Shown piece after piece: positions 16,213 through 23,874 of a stretch of DNA of 64,000 nucleotides. The stretch's first letter is position 1, and each line of letters opens with the position of its first letter. Under the pieces are notes generated by a model that was not told where the DNA came from, made no database searches, and saw only the letters and a program-made list of their open reading frames with translations. This stretch comes from Clostridia bacterium (lineage in GTDB: Bacteria > Bacillota > Clostridia > Oscillospirales > CAG-272): assembly GCA_017624905.1 (NCBI GenBank), contig JAGAMD010000030.1:30048-94047 (forward strand). Reading direction: 5' to 3'. The position numbers and the translations under genes were made by a program.

Positions 16213-18249
16213 TTATTTAATATCTGCCGGATCAATACCATATTGAGCAGCTAGAATCAAATGCTCGATTGGAGAGATAAGATTCATATATTTTGCACGG
16301 CCAATAACTGTCTTTTGTGCAAATGCTGTCGTTGGATAACGTCCATGTAGAGTTCTCATTGAAAGGTCAAGTTGGTATCCTTGGTATGCACCATAAACCT
16401 TTTCTCCTGCATAGATTTCAATTTCCTTTAAGTAAGGGAATACAAGACCATTTGATTGATATACAATACGAATATCATCTGTTTCAACAGGATTTGGTAT
16501 GTTTACGGAAACTACTGAGCTCTTAGTAGTTTCATCATAAGAGGTTGCACTTGCAATTGTAACGAATTTACCGTCAACCTTAGCTTGAATGTCATATGAC
16601 ATAACATGCTCTTCCGGTTTGCCTTGTACAATTACGTCGTTGAAATAAAGAACAACCTTAGATACAGTTTCTGATCCCTTTAGCTTGATACCACAGTAAG
16701 TTCCCTTTATAAAGTCTTGTGCGTACCAAGAGAAGCTGTCATCTGTGATTTGACCATCATTGATGTATGTAATATCAGAAATGTTTGAATAGTCAAATGA
16801 TGATGAGCAATAAGCCTCACCATAGCAAGCTAGGTTACCTTGAGCTGATGAAGATGCTCTAAAGTAATCAAGATATCCGGAAAGGAATACACATTGCTCA
16901 CCGTTTGCAATTGGCGCCGAAACCTCAGTAATAGCAGGAGCAATATTCTCGCCATTCAATGTAGACGATGTGAATGTAACCTTTACACCGGTTACCTTGG
17001 CATTACTATCTACCTCATATACCTTGATTTCTTCTTCCTTCCAAAGCTCACTAGCTGCGGTTGCAGTATCGGAAGCTATCTTTTCCCAGTTGCCGTTTAT
17101 TTTAACATATACATCATAACCTAGCTCTGCACCATTTAGAACCGTGTGCATACCACCAAAGTTAAGCTTTACATTTTTAATAGAATAATCTTTGTCAAAA
17201 TCGATCCAATAGCTTTGACCATCGTAGTCATTTGCTCTCCAATATGTACCATTGTGTCGGTCATTGCCAAGAAGTGGGTATTGACCTTGAGCTGATGTTG
17301 TTGCACTTGCCATACCGCCAAGAGCCGCATCAGAAACAACCTCTGCTCCTTCCGGAACGTCAAATTTTGGTTTGTTTACTGTTAAGTAGCCCCAAGCTTG
17401 AACCTCATATAGAATTGGAACGAGCCACCACTCGTGTGATGTAGCGTCAGGGTCTTTGTTATATGGTGCAGCACCATACTCAGTACATTCAACCTTAAGG
17501 TTTTTAGTTGTTGCATAGTTGCAATAAACGGGATCACCATTTTCGTCAACTATAACATCACCTGCTTCATTATATTGAGGAAGTACATTATCAAGCTTGA
17601 TAGTTAGAACTGCCATATCGCCACCGATTACTTGGTAGTCCTTATCTACACAGTACTGCATTTGTTCATTATAACCGTGTCCAACCTCAATCCAAGTACC
17701 TTGAACAAGAGCCTTAACTGTATACTTGATGTTGTTTGTAACATCCTTGCCGTTTCTCTTAGTCATTGAAAGGTCTTGAACATTTGTACCACAGGTGTTA
17801 CAAATTCTACGGTCAACAACCTCTTTACCACTTACGGTTTTGTATGTAGTTGTATAGTCGTCATCTGTAATGTCCTTGTAGCATTTACCACAGAAAGCAC
17901 CATTGTGTTCAGGATACTTCATTGCGTAAATTGTAACTTCATTTACAGAATAGTAGTTGTTGAACTTCATACCAATATATTGAAGTGAGTCATCAATATT
18001 TGGAGTATCCGGACGTGCGCATGAGCCCGGACGCCAGAACTGCCATGAGTCCCACAGACGACCGTTGTTTAGGTATCTTGCAGAGCTATCTTGGTTCCAG
18101 TTACTGGATTGGTATGTTTTACCATTAGGTGCGATATTAGTTATTTCCTCTCCATTTGGACCCTCAGCATCTACTGCACTGATATTCCAAGCGAAGCAAG
18201 GAACAACCATAAGAACGCACAAAATTATAGCTAATATCTTCTTTTTCAT
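16213..18249 (-). CDS. Secreted discoidin (F5/8 type C)-domain protein
   Basis: A 678-residue exported protein. The start is the ATG at 18249 after AAGGAG; a longer frame adds six residues without a ribosome site. The signal peptide is MKKKILAIILCVLMVVPCFAW, with cleavage near residue 25-30. At least two regions look like F5/8 C discoidin domains, with the recurring pattern of ATTSAQGQYPLLGNDRHNGTYW...SYWIDFDKDYSIKNVKL and a later SSSFDYSNISDITYINDG...TYCGIKLKG. A CGKCYKD...RICNTCGT insert (about 123-155) supplies four cysteines in two CxxC pairs. No sortase or anchor motif is visible. Such domains bind glycans at the cell surface. Confidence 0.75.
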   Translation of the reverse strand: MKKKILAIILCVLMVVPCFAWNISAVDAEGPNGEEITNIAPNGKTYQSSNWNQDSSARYLNNGRLWDSWQFWRPGSCARPDTPNIDDSLQYIGMKFNNYYSVNEVTIYAMKYPEHNGAFCGKCYKDITDDDYTTTYKTVSGKEVVDRRICNTCGTNVQDLSMTKRNGKDVTNNIKYTVKALVQGTWIEVGHGYNEQMQYCVDKDYQVIGGDMAVLTIKLDNVLPQYNEAGDVIVDENGDPVYCNYATTKNLKVECTEYGAAPYNKDPDATSHEWWLVPILYEVQAWGYLTVNKPKFDVPEGAEVVSDAALGGMASATTSAQGQYPLLGNDRHNGTYWRANDYDGQSYWIDFDKDYSIKNVKLNFGGMHTVLNGAELGYDVYVKINGNWEKIASDTATAASELWKEEEIKVYEVDSNAKVTGVKVTFTSSTLNGENIAPAITEVSAPIANGEQCVFLSGYLDYFRASSSAQGNLACYGEAYCSSSFDYSNISDITYINDGQITDDSFSWYAQDFIKGTYCGIKLKGSETVSKVVLYFNDVIVQGKPEEHVMSYDIQAKVDGKFVTIASATSYDETTKSSVVSVNIPNPVETDDIRIVYQSNGLVFPYLKEIEIYAGEKVYGAYQGYQLDLSMRTLHGRYPTTAFAQKTVIGRAKYMNLISPIEHLILAAQYGIDPADIK

Positions 18250-18286
18250 ATGTACTCCTTGTACCAAAAATTATTCTCTATTGTGT

Positions 18287-18315
18287 ATTTTACCATATTA
18301 TCGGTATAAAAACAA
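18287..18315 (-). promoter_or_regulatory. Promoter of the discoidin gene
   Basis: On the minus strand TTGTTT, a 17-base spacer, TAAAAT, ending about 38 bases before the start codon. Confidence 0.6.
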
Positions 18316-18376
18316 GTGTTTTTTGTAAATTTTTCATTAATTGTATATTTTATTCACACGCGCATATAATAATATT

Positions 18377-18444
18377 AAGGTCATTGTAACACAGCGCTGA
18401 CCCCGTGGGGCGCTTGAATGCTTGCATTCTTTACAACGACCTTT
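18377..18444. other. Compact three-way-junction RNA-like fold between ribF and discoidin genes
   Basis: An outer helix AAGGTCATTGTAA / TTACAACGACCTT (one mismatch) encloses two hairpins, AGCG...CCCCGTGGGG...CGCT and GAATGCTTGCATTC. It is markedly more GC-rich than its surroundings. A T-rich tail follows only on the plus strand, so it is not an obvious terminator for the minus-strand ribF gene. Confidence 0.5.
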
Positions 18445-18447
18445 TCT

Positions 18448-19353
18448 TTATTTAAAATATTCCTCGGCTTTTTTTGCATCAGTACCGATTTGCTTTGTAA
18501 GCTCCTCAAGAGAGTTAAATTTGACCTCTGCTCTTAAGTATTTATAAAAATTTACTTTTATATAAGAGTGGTACAGAATTCCGCGATATCCAATTATGAA
18601 GGTTTCCATATTAATATCGTTGCCATCATCAACGCTTGGACGAATACCAACATTTGTAACCGAGGGATATACATCCTCGCCTATTTCACACTCGGTGATA
18701 TACACGCCTCTTTTAGGAACAATTTTTTCATCCGGTATTTTTTGATTGATGGTTGGAAATCCGATCTTTGAGCCAAGCTGCTTACCTGCTTCAACCTTAG
18801 CATAAACTGTATATTTTGTGCCGAAATTATCAAGCTCTTCAATCCTTCCGTTTTCAATCAAGCTACGTAAATGTGAGGAGCTGACTGTAGTGTTATCTAT
18901 GGCTATTTTCTCGCAAATTTTGACACTCCCCCCGTTTATTTTGGAGAACATCTGTTCCAAATCTGTTGCATTTGCACTAGCACCCTTGCCGAATTTATAG
19001 TTGTATCCGCAGCTTGCTCCTACCGCCTTGAGTGAGCCGATTAGCACATTTTCAAAGAATTCGCTTGATGATAAGTTTTTTATTTCATCAAAGCTGTCAA
19101 CAGCTACATAATCAATGCCGATTTTTGAAAAGGCCTTTATTTTTTCTTCAAGAGTAAATATGCTTTTGGAATTTTTAGGAATAGATGAAAAAGTATAAGC
19201 AACAGATTTTATCCCTTGCCTTTTTGCCTCATAAAATGCCTCACTCAAAACCTTCCTATGAGCATAATGACAACCATCGAACGTGCCGAGGGCAACAATT
19301 GTATTTTCATTTATTTCTGTTCTAGACATTGTTTTAAGGTCATAAACTATCAT
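18448..19353 (-). CDS. ribF: Bifunctional riboflavin kinase / FAD synthetase
   Basis: A 301-residue enzyme making FMN and FAD from riboflavin. The N-terminal FAD-synthetase domain carries GTFDGCHYAH (23-32), a variant of GxFDGxHxGH in which the glycine before the second His is alanine, and SSSHLRSLIENG near 160-172. The C-terminal flavokinase domain shows GKQLGSKIGFPTIN, matching the GRxxGFPTAN motif, then VPKRGVYI and NVGIRPS. The start is the ATG at 19353 with AGGAGGG upstream; an earlier in-frame start has none. Promoter at 19396-19424. Cytoplasmic. The family call is secure. Confidence 0.92.
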   Translation of the reverse strand: MIVYDLKTMSRTEINENTIVALGTFDGCHYAHRKVLSEAFYEAKRQGIKSVAYTFSSIPKNSKSIFTLEEKIKAFSKIGIDYVAVDSFDEIKNLSSSEFFENVLIGSLKAVGASCGYNYKFGKGASANATDLEQMFSKINGGSVKICEKIAIDNTTVSSSHLRSLIENGRIEELDNFGTKYTVYAKVEAGKQLGSKIGFPTINQKIPDEKIVPKRGVYITECEIGEDVYPSVTNVGIRPSVDDGNDINMETFIIGYRGILYHSYIKVNFYKYLRAEVKFNSLEELTKQIGTDAKKAEEYFK

Positions 19354-19395
19354 ATTTGCCCTCCTTTTCAAAATAAAATTAACAAGTTATTATTC

Positions 19396-19424
19396 ATTAT
19401 ACTATATTTTTTATAAAAATCCAA
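19396..19424 (-). promoter_or_regulatory. Promoter of ribF
   Basis: On the minus strand TTGGAT, a 17-base spacer, TATAAT, about 43 bases before the ATG. Confidence 0.6.
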
Positions 19425-19506
19425 GCAAAATGTGATTTTTTTAACACAAATGGATTTTTTTGTGTTATCATATAAATGTTATAGAACTTTTTTAAGAGGT
19501 ACATAA

Positions 19507-20367
19507 ATGAAGGTTATGTGGATTGGCCACGGTGGCTTACTCTTCGTTTCGGGGAAAAATAAGGTTCTTATAGATCCATATTTATCTGATTCCTTACGCT
19601 TAATAAACAAGCAATTAAGACGTAGAACAAGAGTTAAGAAAAAGCTATTCAGAATTAAGCCTGATGCTATTGTTTTGACAAGCTCCCATCCTGACCGTAG
19701 CGACTTTAAGACAGTAAAAAAATATGCAAGTAAGTGGGGTAAATATACTCCTACCATTCTCGCTTGTGAAAACTCATTTAGAACTATTTCCAACTCTTGG
19801 ATACTAAAAAAATCAAATATGATTATGTTTGAAAAGGGACTCGAATGGAGTCTTGGCGATATGACGATTGTGGCAGTTAGTGCAAAGACTGACGATCGCA
19901 GTGCTTTTGGTATTATAATTACGGATAACGAGGACGGAAAGAAATATTATATTGCTTCTAATACACTTTACAGTGAGGAGCTGATTAATGAGCTTCCAAC
20001 AGATATTTTTTGTGCTTTCTTGCCAATTAGTGGTTCGTTCGGCTCTATGAATGCAATTGATGCAGCCCGATTTGCTAAAAAGCTAAGCGCTCAATACACT
20101 GTCCCTGTTCAATATGGTATGTTTGACAAGCTAAAGGCTGACCAATTTATTGTTGGTGGAAGAGTTATCCCCAAGATTTATAAAATTATTGATTTTAATG
20201 CTCCCGAGGATTCATTATATAAAAATGATGGTGTTGACTTTTTCTTTAACGAGAAATCGCCAAGGAAGAAAAAATCAAAGAAAATTGAAATTGATCACGA
20301 TATTGATACAGTTACTGTCGATATTCCGATTTTGCTCCTAGGTGACGGTGGCAATCAAAGCAATTAA
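19507..20367 (+). CDS. Metallo-beta-lactamase-fold protein with degenerate metal site
   Basis: A 286-residue protein resembling the UlaG/lactonase branch of the metallo-beta-lactamase fold: MWIGHGGLLFVSGKNKVLIDPYL opens the fold and AIVLTSSHPDRSD (54-66) sits where the HxHxDH metal motif belongs. There the first His is Ser59 and the last is Arg64, leaving His61 and Asp63, so canonical two-metal binding is unlikely. Later segments (ASNTLYSEELINELP, VPVQYGMFDKLKADQF) follow the fold. A lysine-rich linker (RKKKSKKIEID) lies near the C-terminus. An inverted repeat AACACAAA / TTTGTGTT (19443-19466) precedes the promoter region. It may be a pseudoenzyme. Confidence 0.7.
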   Translation: MKVMWIGHGGLLFVSGKNKVLIDPYLSDSLRLINKQLRRRTRVKKKLFRIKPDAIVLTSSHPDRSDFKTVKKYASKWGKYTPTILACENSFRTISNSWILKKSNMIMFEKGLEWSLGDMTIVAVSAKTDDRSAFGIIITDNEDGKKYYIASNTLYSEELINELPTDIFCAFLPISGSFGSMNAIDAARFAKKLSAQYTVPVQYGMFDKLKADQFIVGGRVIPKIYKIIDFNAPEDSLYKNDGVDFFFNEKSPRKKKSKKIEIDHDIDTVTVDIPILLLGDGGNQSN

Positions 20368-20371
20368 TTTA

Positions 20372-20410
20372 TTACAGCCTTTCTTTTTGAAGGGCTGTAA
20401 ATTTTTTTGA
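20372..20410 (+). terminator. Terminator after the metallo-beta-lactamase-fold gene
   Basis: Stem TTACAGCC / GGCTGTAA with a pyrimidine-rich loop and ATTTTTTT after it. Confidence 0.8.
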
Positions 20411-20417
20411 TATATTG

Positions 20418-20446
20418 TTGAATTGTGGTGCAAAATAGTATATAAT
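20418..20446 (+). promoter_or_regulatory. Promoter of the hydrolase/ABC exporter operon
   Basis: TTGAAT at 20418-20423, 17-base spacer, TATAAT at 20441-20446, 26 bases before the start codon. Confidence 0.7.
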
Positions 20447-20471
20447 AGTTAAATAATTTAGGAGGAAATGT

Positions 20472-21425
20472 ATGGAGCCTTGGAAAATTATTGTAATAAT
20501 TTGCGTAGCAATCCTGCTCATTGATATAGCTCTATTTACCATAGTGGTATATGCTTATCTAAAGGCATTTCACTCCCCTAAAAAAAGAAGGCTTCTTGCT
20601 CTTACTCCAAAAAGTGAAAAGAATAAAGAGCTGATACTTAGCATGAAAACCTCTGCTGAGTCATTAAAGAATGAAAAGTTCGAACCAATTTATATATTTT
20701 CAAACGACAAAACTAAATTGTTTGGCAGATATTATCACATAAGAGATAATGCTCCTCTATTCATTGAATTTCACGGATATAAAGGGACAGCATTTCGTGA
20801 TTTTGCCGGTGGGGACATGCTGTTTAAGACATTTGGTCATAACACTCTTTTAGTTGATCAACGTGCACACGGGAGCAGTGGTGGAAAAAGCATTTGCTTT
20901 GGCATTAAGGAAAGACACGATTGCTTGGCTTGGGCAAAATATGCAACCGAGCGTTTTGGAAATATTCCTATTTTTTTGGTTGGTATTTCAATGGGTGGTG
21001 CTACTGTTTTGATGGCATCAAATCTTGAGCTACCAAGCAATGTCAAAGGAATAATAGCGGATTGCCCTTATTCATCTCCTAAGGAAATAATTTGCAAGGT
21101 TTGTAAAAAGGACTTAAGGCTACCGCCAAAATTAATATATCCATTTATCAAAATCGGTGCAATTATATTTGGTGGCTTTAATCCAAATAAATCAAGTGCT
21201 GTCGAATCTGTTAAAAGCACTAAAATTCCTATTTTGCTTATTCACGGCAAGGGCGACACTTTTGTGCCCTGTGAAATGAGCGAAAAAATTTATCAAAGCT
21301 GTACAGGCGAAAAGTATATTTGCACAGTTGATGGTGCTGAGCATGGTATGGCTTTTTTATACGATATGTCAAAATATGAGCATACTATCAAAAATTTTAT
21401 TGATAATCAGCTCTCAAAAAATTAA
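20472..21425 (+). CDS. Membrane-anchored alpha/beta hydrolase (YqkD-like)
   Basis: A 317-residue protein with an N-terminal membrane anchor (about residues 6-30) and an alpha/beta-hydrolase domain. The nucleophile elbow is GISMGG (Ser173), the HGYKGT block (oxyanion region) lies near 100, and VDQRAHGSSGGKS is typical of the YqkD/YfhR group. The acid is probably Asp in HGKGDTFVP and the base His in DGAEHGMAF. The active site should face the side opposite a short N-terminus, so it is probably outside the membrane; this is inferred. Nine bases separate it from the ABC exporter gene, whose RBS AAGGAGG overlaps its end, so the two form one operon. Confidence 0.85.
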   Translation: MEPWKIIVIICVAILLIDIALFTIVVYAYLKAFHSPKKRRLLALTPKSEKNKELILSMKTSAESLKNEKFEPIYIFSNDKTKLFGRYYHIRDNAPLFIEFHGYKGTAFRDFAGGDMLFKTFGHNTLLVDQRAHGSSGGKSICFGIKERHDCLAWAKYATERFGNIPIFLVGISMGGATVLMASNLELPSNVKGIIADCPYSSPKEIICKVCKKDLRLPPKLIYPFIKIGAIIFGGFNPNKSSAVESVKSTKIPILLIHGKGDTFVPCEMSEKIYQSCTGEKYICTVDGAEHGMAFLYDMSKYEHTIKNFIDNQLSKN

Positions 21426-21434
21426 GGAGGTTAT

Positions 21435-23198
21435 ATGAAAAAAAGTAAAATTGGACTTTTGAAAAGATTTTTACCTTATTATAAAAAGTATAAATGGATT
21501 TTGTTCTTAGATTTACTTTGTGCTTCTTTAACAACCGTTTGTGAAATAACTTTGCCTCTTATTATCAAGCAAATTACAAGTGAAGCAGAAAACCTTGGTC
21601 TTGAAAAAATTTTAAGAGACGATTTTATTAAGCTGGTAATCGGCTGTGGACTAATCTACATTGTACTAAGAATTATCGACACGTGTGCGAACTTTTATAT
21701 GGCATCTGTCGGACATATTATGGGTACAAAAATTGAAACCGATATGCGACATGACCTTTTTGCCCACCTTAATAAGCTATCATTCTCATACTATGATAAC
21801 ACAAAGGTCGGCACACTTATGTCACGTATGACATCCGATTTGTTTGACGTAACGGAATTTGCACATCACTGTCCCGAGGAATACTTTATCTCCAGCATAA
21901 AAATAATATGCACATTTATTATTCTCTGCTTTATAAATCTACCTCTTACTCTTATCGTTTTTGCTACAATTCCTTTATTTGTTCTTTCTCTTGTATTCTT
22001 TAGAAAGAGAATGAAAAGGGCATTCAAGGAATCCCGTGAGCAAACAGGAATTATCAACTCTCAAATTGAGGACAGCTTGCTTGGTGTTAGAGTTGTAAAA
22101 TCCTTTGCTAATGAGGATGTAGAGCAAGAAAAATTTGACAAGGGCAACAAAAGATTTTTAAACATAAAGAAATCTGCTTACTACGCAATGGGTGGATTTC
22201 AATCATCAACAAGGCTTTGCGATGGAATTATGTACATAGTTGTAGTTGTTGCAGGTGGACTTTTCTTAGCTTACGGAAAAATAAATGTAAGCGAGTATTT
22301 AATGTATATTCTCTATGTTTCAACATTACTTACATCTGTACGCCGTATTGTTGAGTTTACCGAGCAATTTCAACGTGGAATTACAGGAATTGAGCGTTTC
22401 ACGGAAATTATGGACATCGAGCCTGAAATCACTGACAAAAAAGAGGCAAAGATTCTTAAAAATGTAGAGGGACGTGTCGAGTTTTCGGGTGTAACCTTTA
22501 AATACAACGACGAAGGCAAGGATGTTTTAACCAACTTAAATTTAAATGTGAATGCCGGTGAAAGCATAGCTCTTGTTGGTCCTTCCGGCGGTGGTAAAAC
22601 AACTCTTTGCTCACTTATTCCTCGCTTTTATGAAATAAACGAGGGCGAGATTAAAATTGACGGTACAAATATTAAAGATGTTACTCTGACCTCACTAAGA
22701 GAAAACATCGGAGTTGTTGCTCAAGATGTTTATCTGTTCTCCGGTAGTGTAAGAGAAAACATCGCTTATGGAAAGCAAAATGCAAGTGATGAAGAGATAA
22801 TTGAAGCATCTAAGCTTGCCGGTGCACACGACTTTATTATGTCATTGCCAAATGGCTATGACACTTATGTCGGCGAACGTGGTGTTAAGCTATCGGGCGG
22901 ACAAAAGCAACGCATCTCAATTGCACGTGTTTTTCTTAAAAACCCACCAATATTGGTGCTTGACGAGGCAACAAGTGCACTTGACAACGAAAGTGAGCGT
23001 CTTGTGCAAAAATCACTCGAAACATTGGCAAAGGGACGTACAACCTTTACTATTGCTCACCGTCTTACTACAATCAAGGGTGCTGACAGAATTTTAGTTC
23101 TTACTGAAAATGGTATTGAGGAGCAAGGCTCTCACAAGGAGCTTTTGGAAAAGGGCGGTATTTACGCCGATTTATACAAGCTTTACTCAGCAGATTAA
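21435..23198 (+). CDS. ABC-type exporter, fused permease and ATPase
   Basis: A 587-residue half-transporter that should function as a homodimer. Six membrane segments occupy roughly residues 15-310. The ATPase domain has Walker A GPSGGGKTT, the Q-loop VVAQDVYLFSGSVREN, signature LSGGQKQRISIAR, Walker B PILVLDEATSALD and an H-loop AHR. Its length and order match the multidrug/lipid exporter group (BmrA, MsbA, YwjA-like). The preceding alpha/beta hydrolase is probably co-transcribed, suggesting export or detoxification of a lipid-like or hydrophobic compound; the substrate is unknown. Terminator at 23201-23226. Confidence 0.92.
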   Translation: MKKSKIGLLKRFLPYYKKYKWILFLDLLCASLTTVCEITLPLIIKQITSEAENLGLEKILRDDFIKLVIGCGLIYIVLRIIDTCANFYMASVGHIMGTKIETDMRHDLFAHLNKLSFSYYDNTKVGTLMSRMTSDLFDVTEFAHHCPEEYFISSIKIICTFIILCFINLPLTLIVFATIPLFVLSLVFFRKRMKRAFKESREQTGIINSQIEDSLLGVRVVKSFANEDVEQEKFDKGNKRFLNIKKSAYYAMGGFQSSTRLCDGIMYIVVVVAGGLFLAYGKINVSEYLMYILYVSTLLTSVRRIVEFTEQFQRGITGIERFTEIMDIEPEITDKKEAKILKNVEGRVEFSGVTFKYNDEGKDVLTNLNLNVNAGESIALVGPSGGGKTTLCSLIPRFYEINEGEIKIDGTNIKDVTLTSLRENIGVVAQDVYLFSGSVRENIAYGKQNASDEEIIEASKLAGAHDFIMSLPNGYDTYVGERGVKLSGGQKQRISIARVFLKNPPILVLDEATSALDNESERLVQKSLETLAKGRTTFTIAHRLTTIKGADRILVLTENGIEEQGSHKELLEKGGIYADLYKLYSAD

Positions 23199-23200
23199 CA

Positions 23201-23226
23201 AAAAACGGACACAGTGTGTCCGTTTT
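23201..23226. terminator. Bidirectional terminator between ABC exporter and GIY-YIG gene
   Basis: Stem AAAACGGACAC / GTGTCCGTTTT (inner loop AGT) with A/T runs on both sides. It serves the convergent transcripts. Confidence 0.8.
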
Positions 23227-23476
23227 ATTGTTTTTCTATCAATTCAAGCTTTTGTTTTCTTGTTAGTTTTTTGATTTGATATTCTCTTTTTTGTGCCTCT
23301 ATCGAGCTTTCAAATTCTTCATAATACGCAAGTGTTACAGGTAAGCGTGAGCGAGTATATTTTGCGCCCTTGCCCTCATTGTGCACCTTTAGTCTTTTTT
23401 CAAGGTCGTTTGTCCATCCACAGTATAGTGTACCATCGGCACATTTTAATATATAAGTATAGTTTTTCTTATCCAT
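23225..23476 (-). CDS. GIY-YIG nuclease superfamily protein, UPF0213 type
   Basis: An 83-residue single-domain protein of the GIY-YIG fold. It opens with [27 protein letters not shown]: the first Tyr-Thr-Tyr and GWT stand for the GIY and YIG motifs, and the Arg and His that follow match the catalytic pattern of the UPF0213 group. A C-terminal [16 protein letters not shown] helix is typical. It overlaps the DUF4186 gene by eight bases, so the two are coupled. The biological role of stand-alone GIY-YIG proteins is not well defined; DNA repair or restriction-like roles are possibilities. Confidence 0.88.
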   Translation of the reverse strand: MDKKNYTYILKCADGTLYCGWTNDLEKRLKVHNEGKGAKYTRSRLPVTLAYYEEFESSIEAQKREYQIKKLTRKQKLELIEKQ

Positions 23477-23828
23477 TTGTACGCTCTTTCTCTATCCAAG
23501 CCATTAGTAGATTTACTATCTTTGTTTGTTGTGCTTCGCTTAATTCTATTCCTTTGGGAACCTTGTACCATTTGTATAAGCAACCACGACAGCAACAGGC
23601 ACAAGCGTGTTGAGCTTTAAACACAGGGTGTCCGCTTGTTGGCGTTTGACTACCGTCGTTTGATATATAGGCAGGGGATAAGCGATCTTTTACAAAGCTA
23701 ATTGCGTGTTCTCTTATCTTCTCTATCCCCTTTTGATTAATGTAGTCAATATCCTTTTTTGACAAATGAAATTTGCTTCTGAATTTTGACCTAGATAATT
23801 TATCAAGTGCATTTTCTATTGTTTGCAT
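23469..23828 (-). CDS. DUF4186 domain protein
   Basis: A 119-residue cytoplasmic protein whose sequence matches the DUF4186 pattern: [19 protein letters not shown] near the start, [34 protein letters not shown] in the middle, then a helical C-terminus. The tight cysteine cluster ([10 protein letters not shown], about residues 75-84) suggests metal or iron-sulfur binding. It precedes and overlaps the GIY-YIG gene. The DUF4186/GIY-YIG adjacency hints at a shared DNA-related function, but that is inference. Upstream lies the aspS terminator. Confidence 0.85.
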   Translation of the reverse strand: MQTIENALDKLSRSKFRSKFHLSKKDIDYINQKGIEKIREHAISFVKDRLSPAYISNDGSQTPTSGHPVFKAQHACACCCRGCLYKWYKVPKGIELSEAQQTKIVNLLMAWIEKERTNG

Positions 23829-23837
23829 ATTTCAAAT

Positions 23838-23864
23838 ATGCCGTCTGCTTTTTGGCAGACGGCA
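23838..23864 (-). terminator. Terminator of hisS-aspS
   Basis: A perfect stem ATGCCGTCTGC / GCAGACGGCAT with loop TTTTT between aspS and the DUF4186 gene. The downstream tract on the minus strand is only moderately T-rich. Confidence 0.6.
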
Positions 23865-23874
23865 TTCCTTATAT

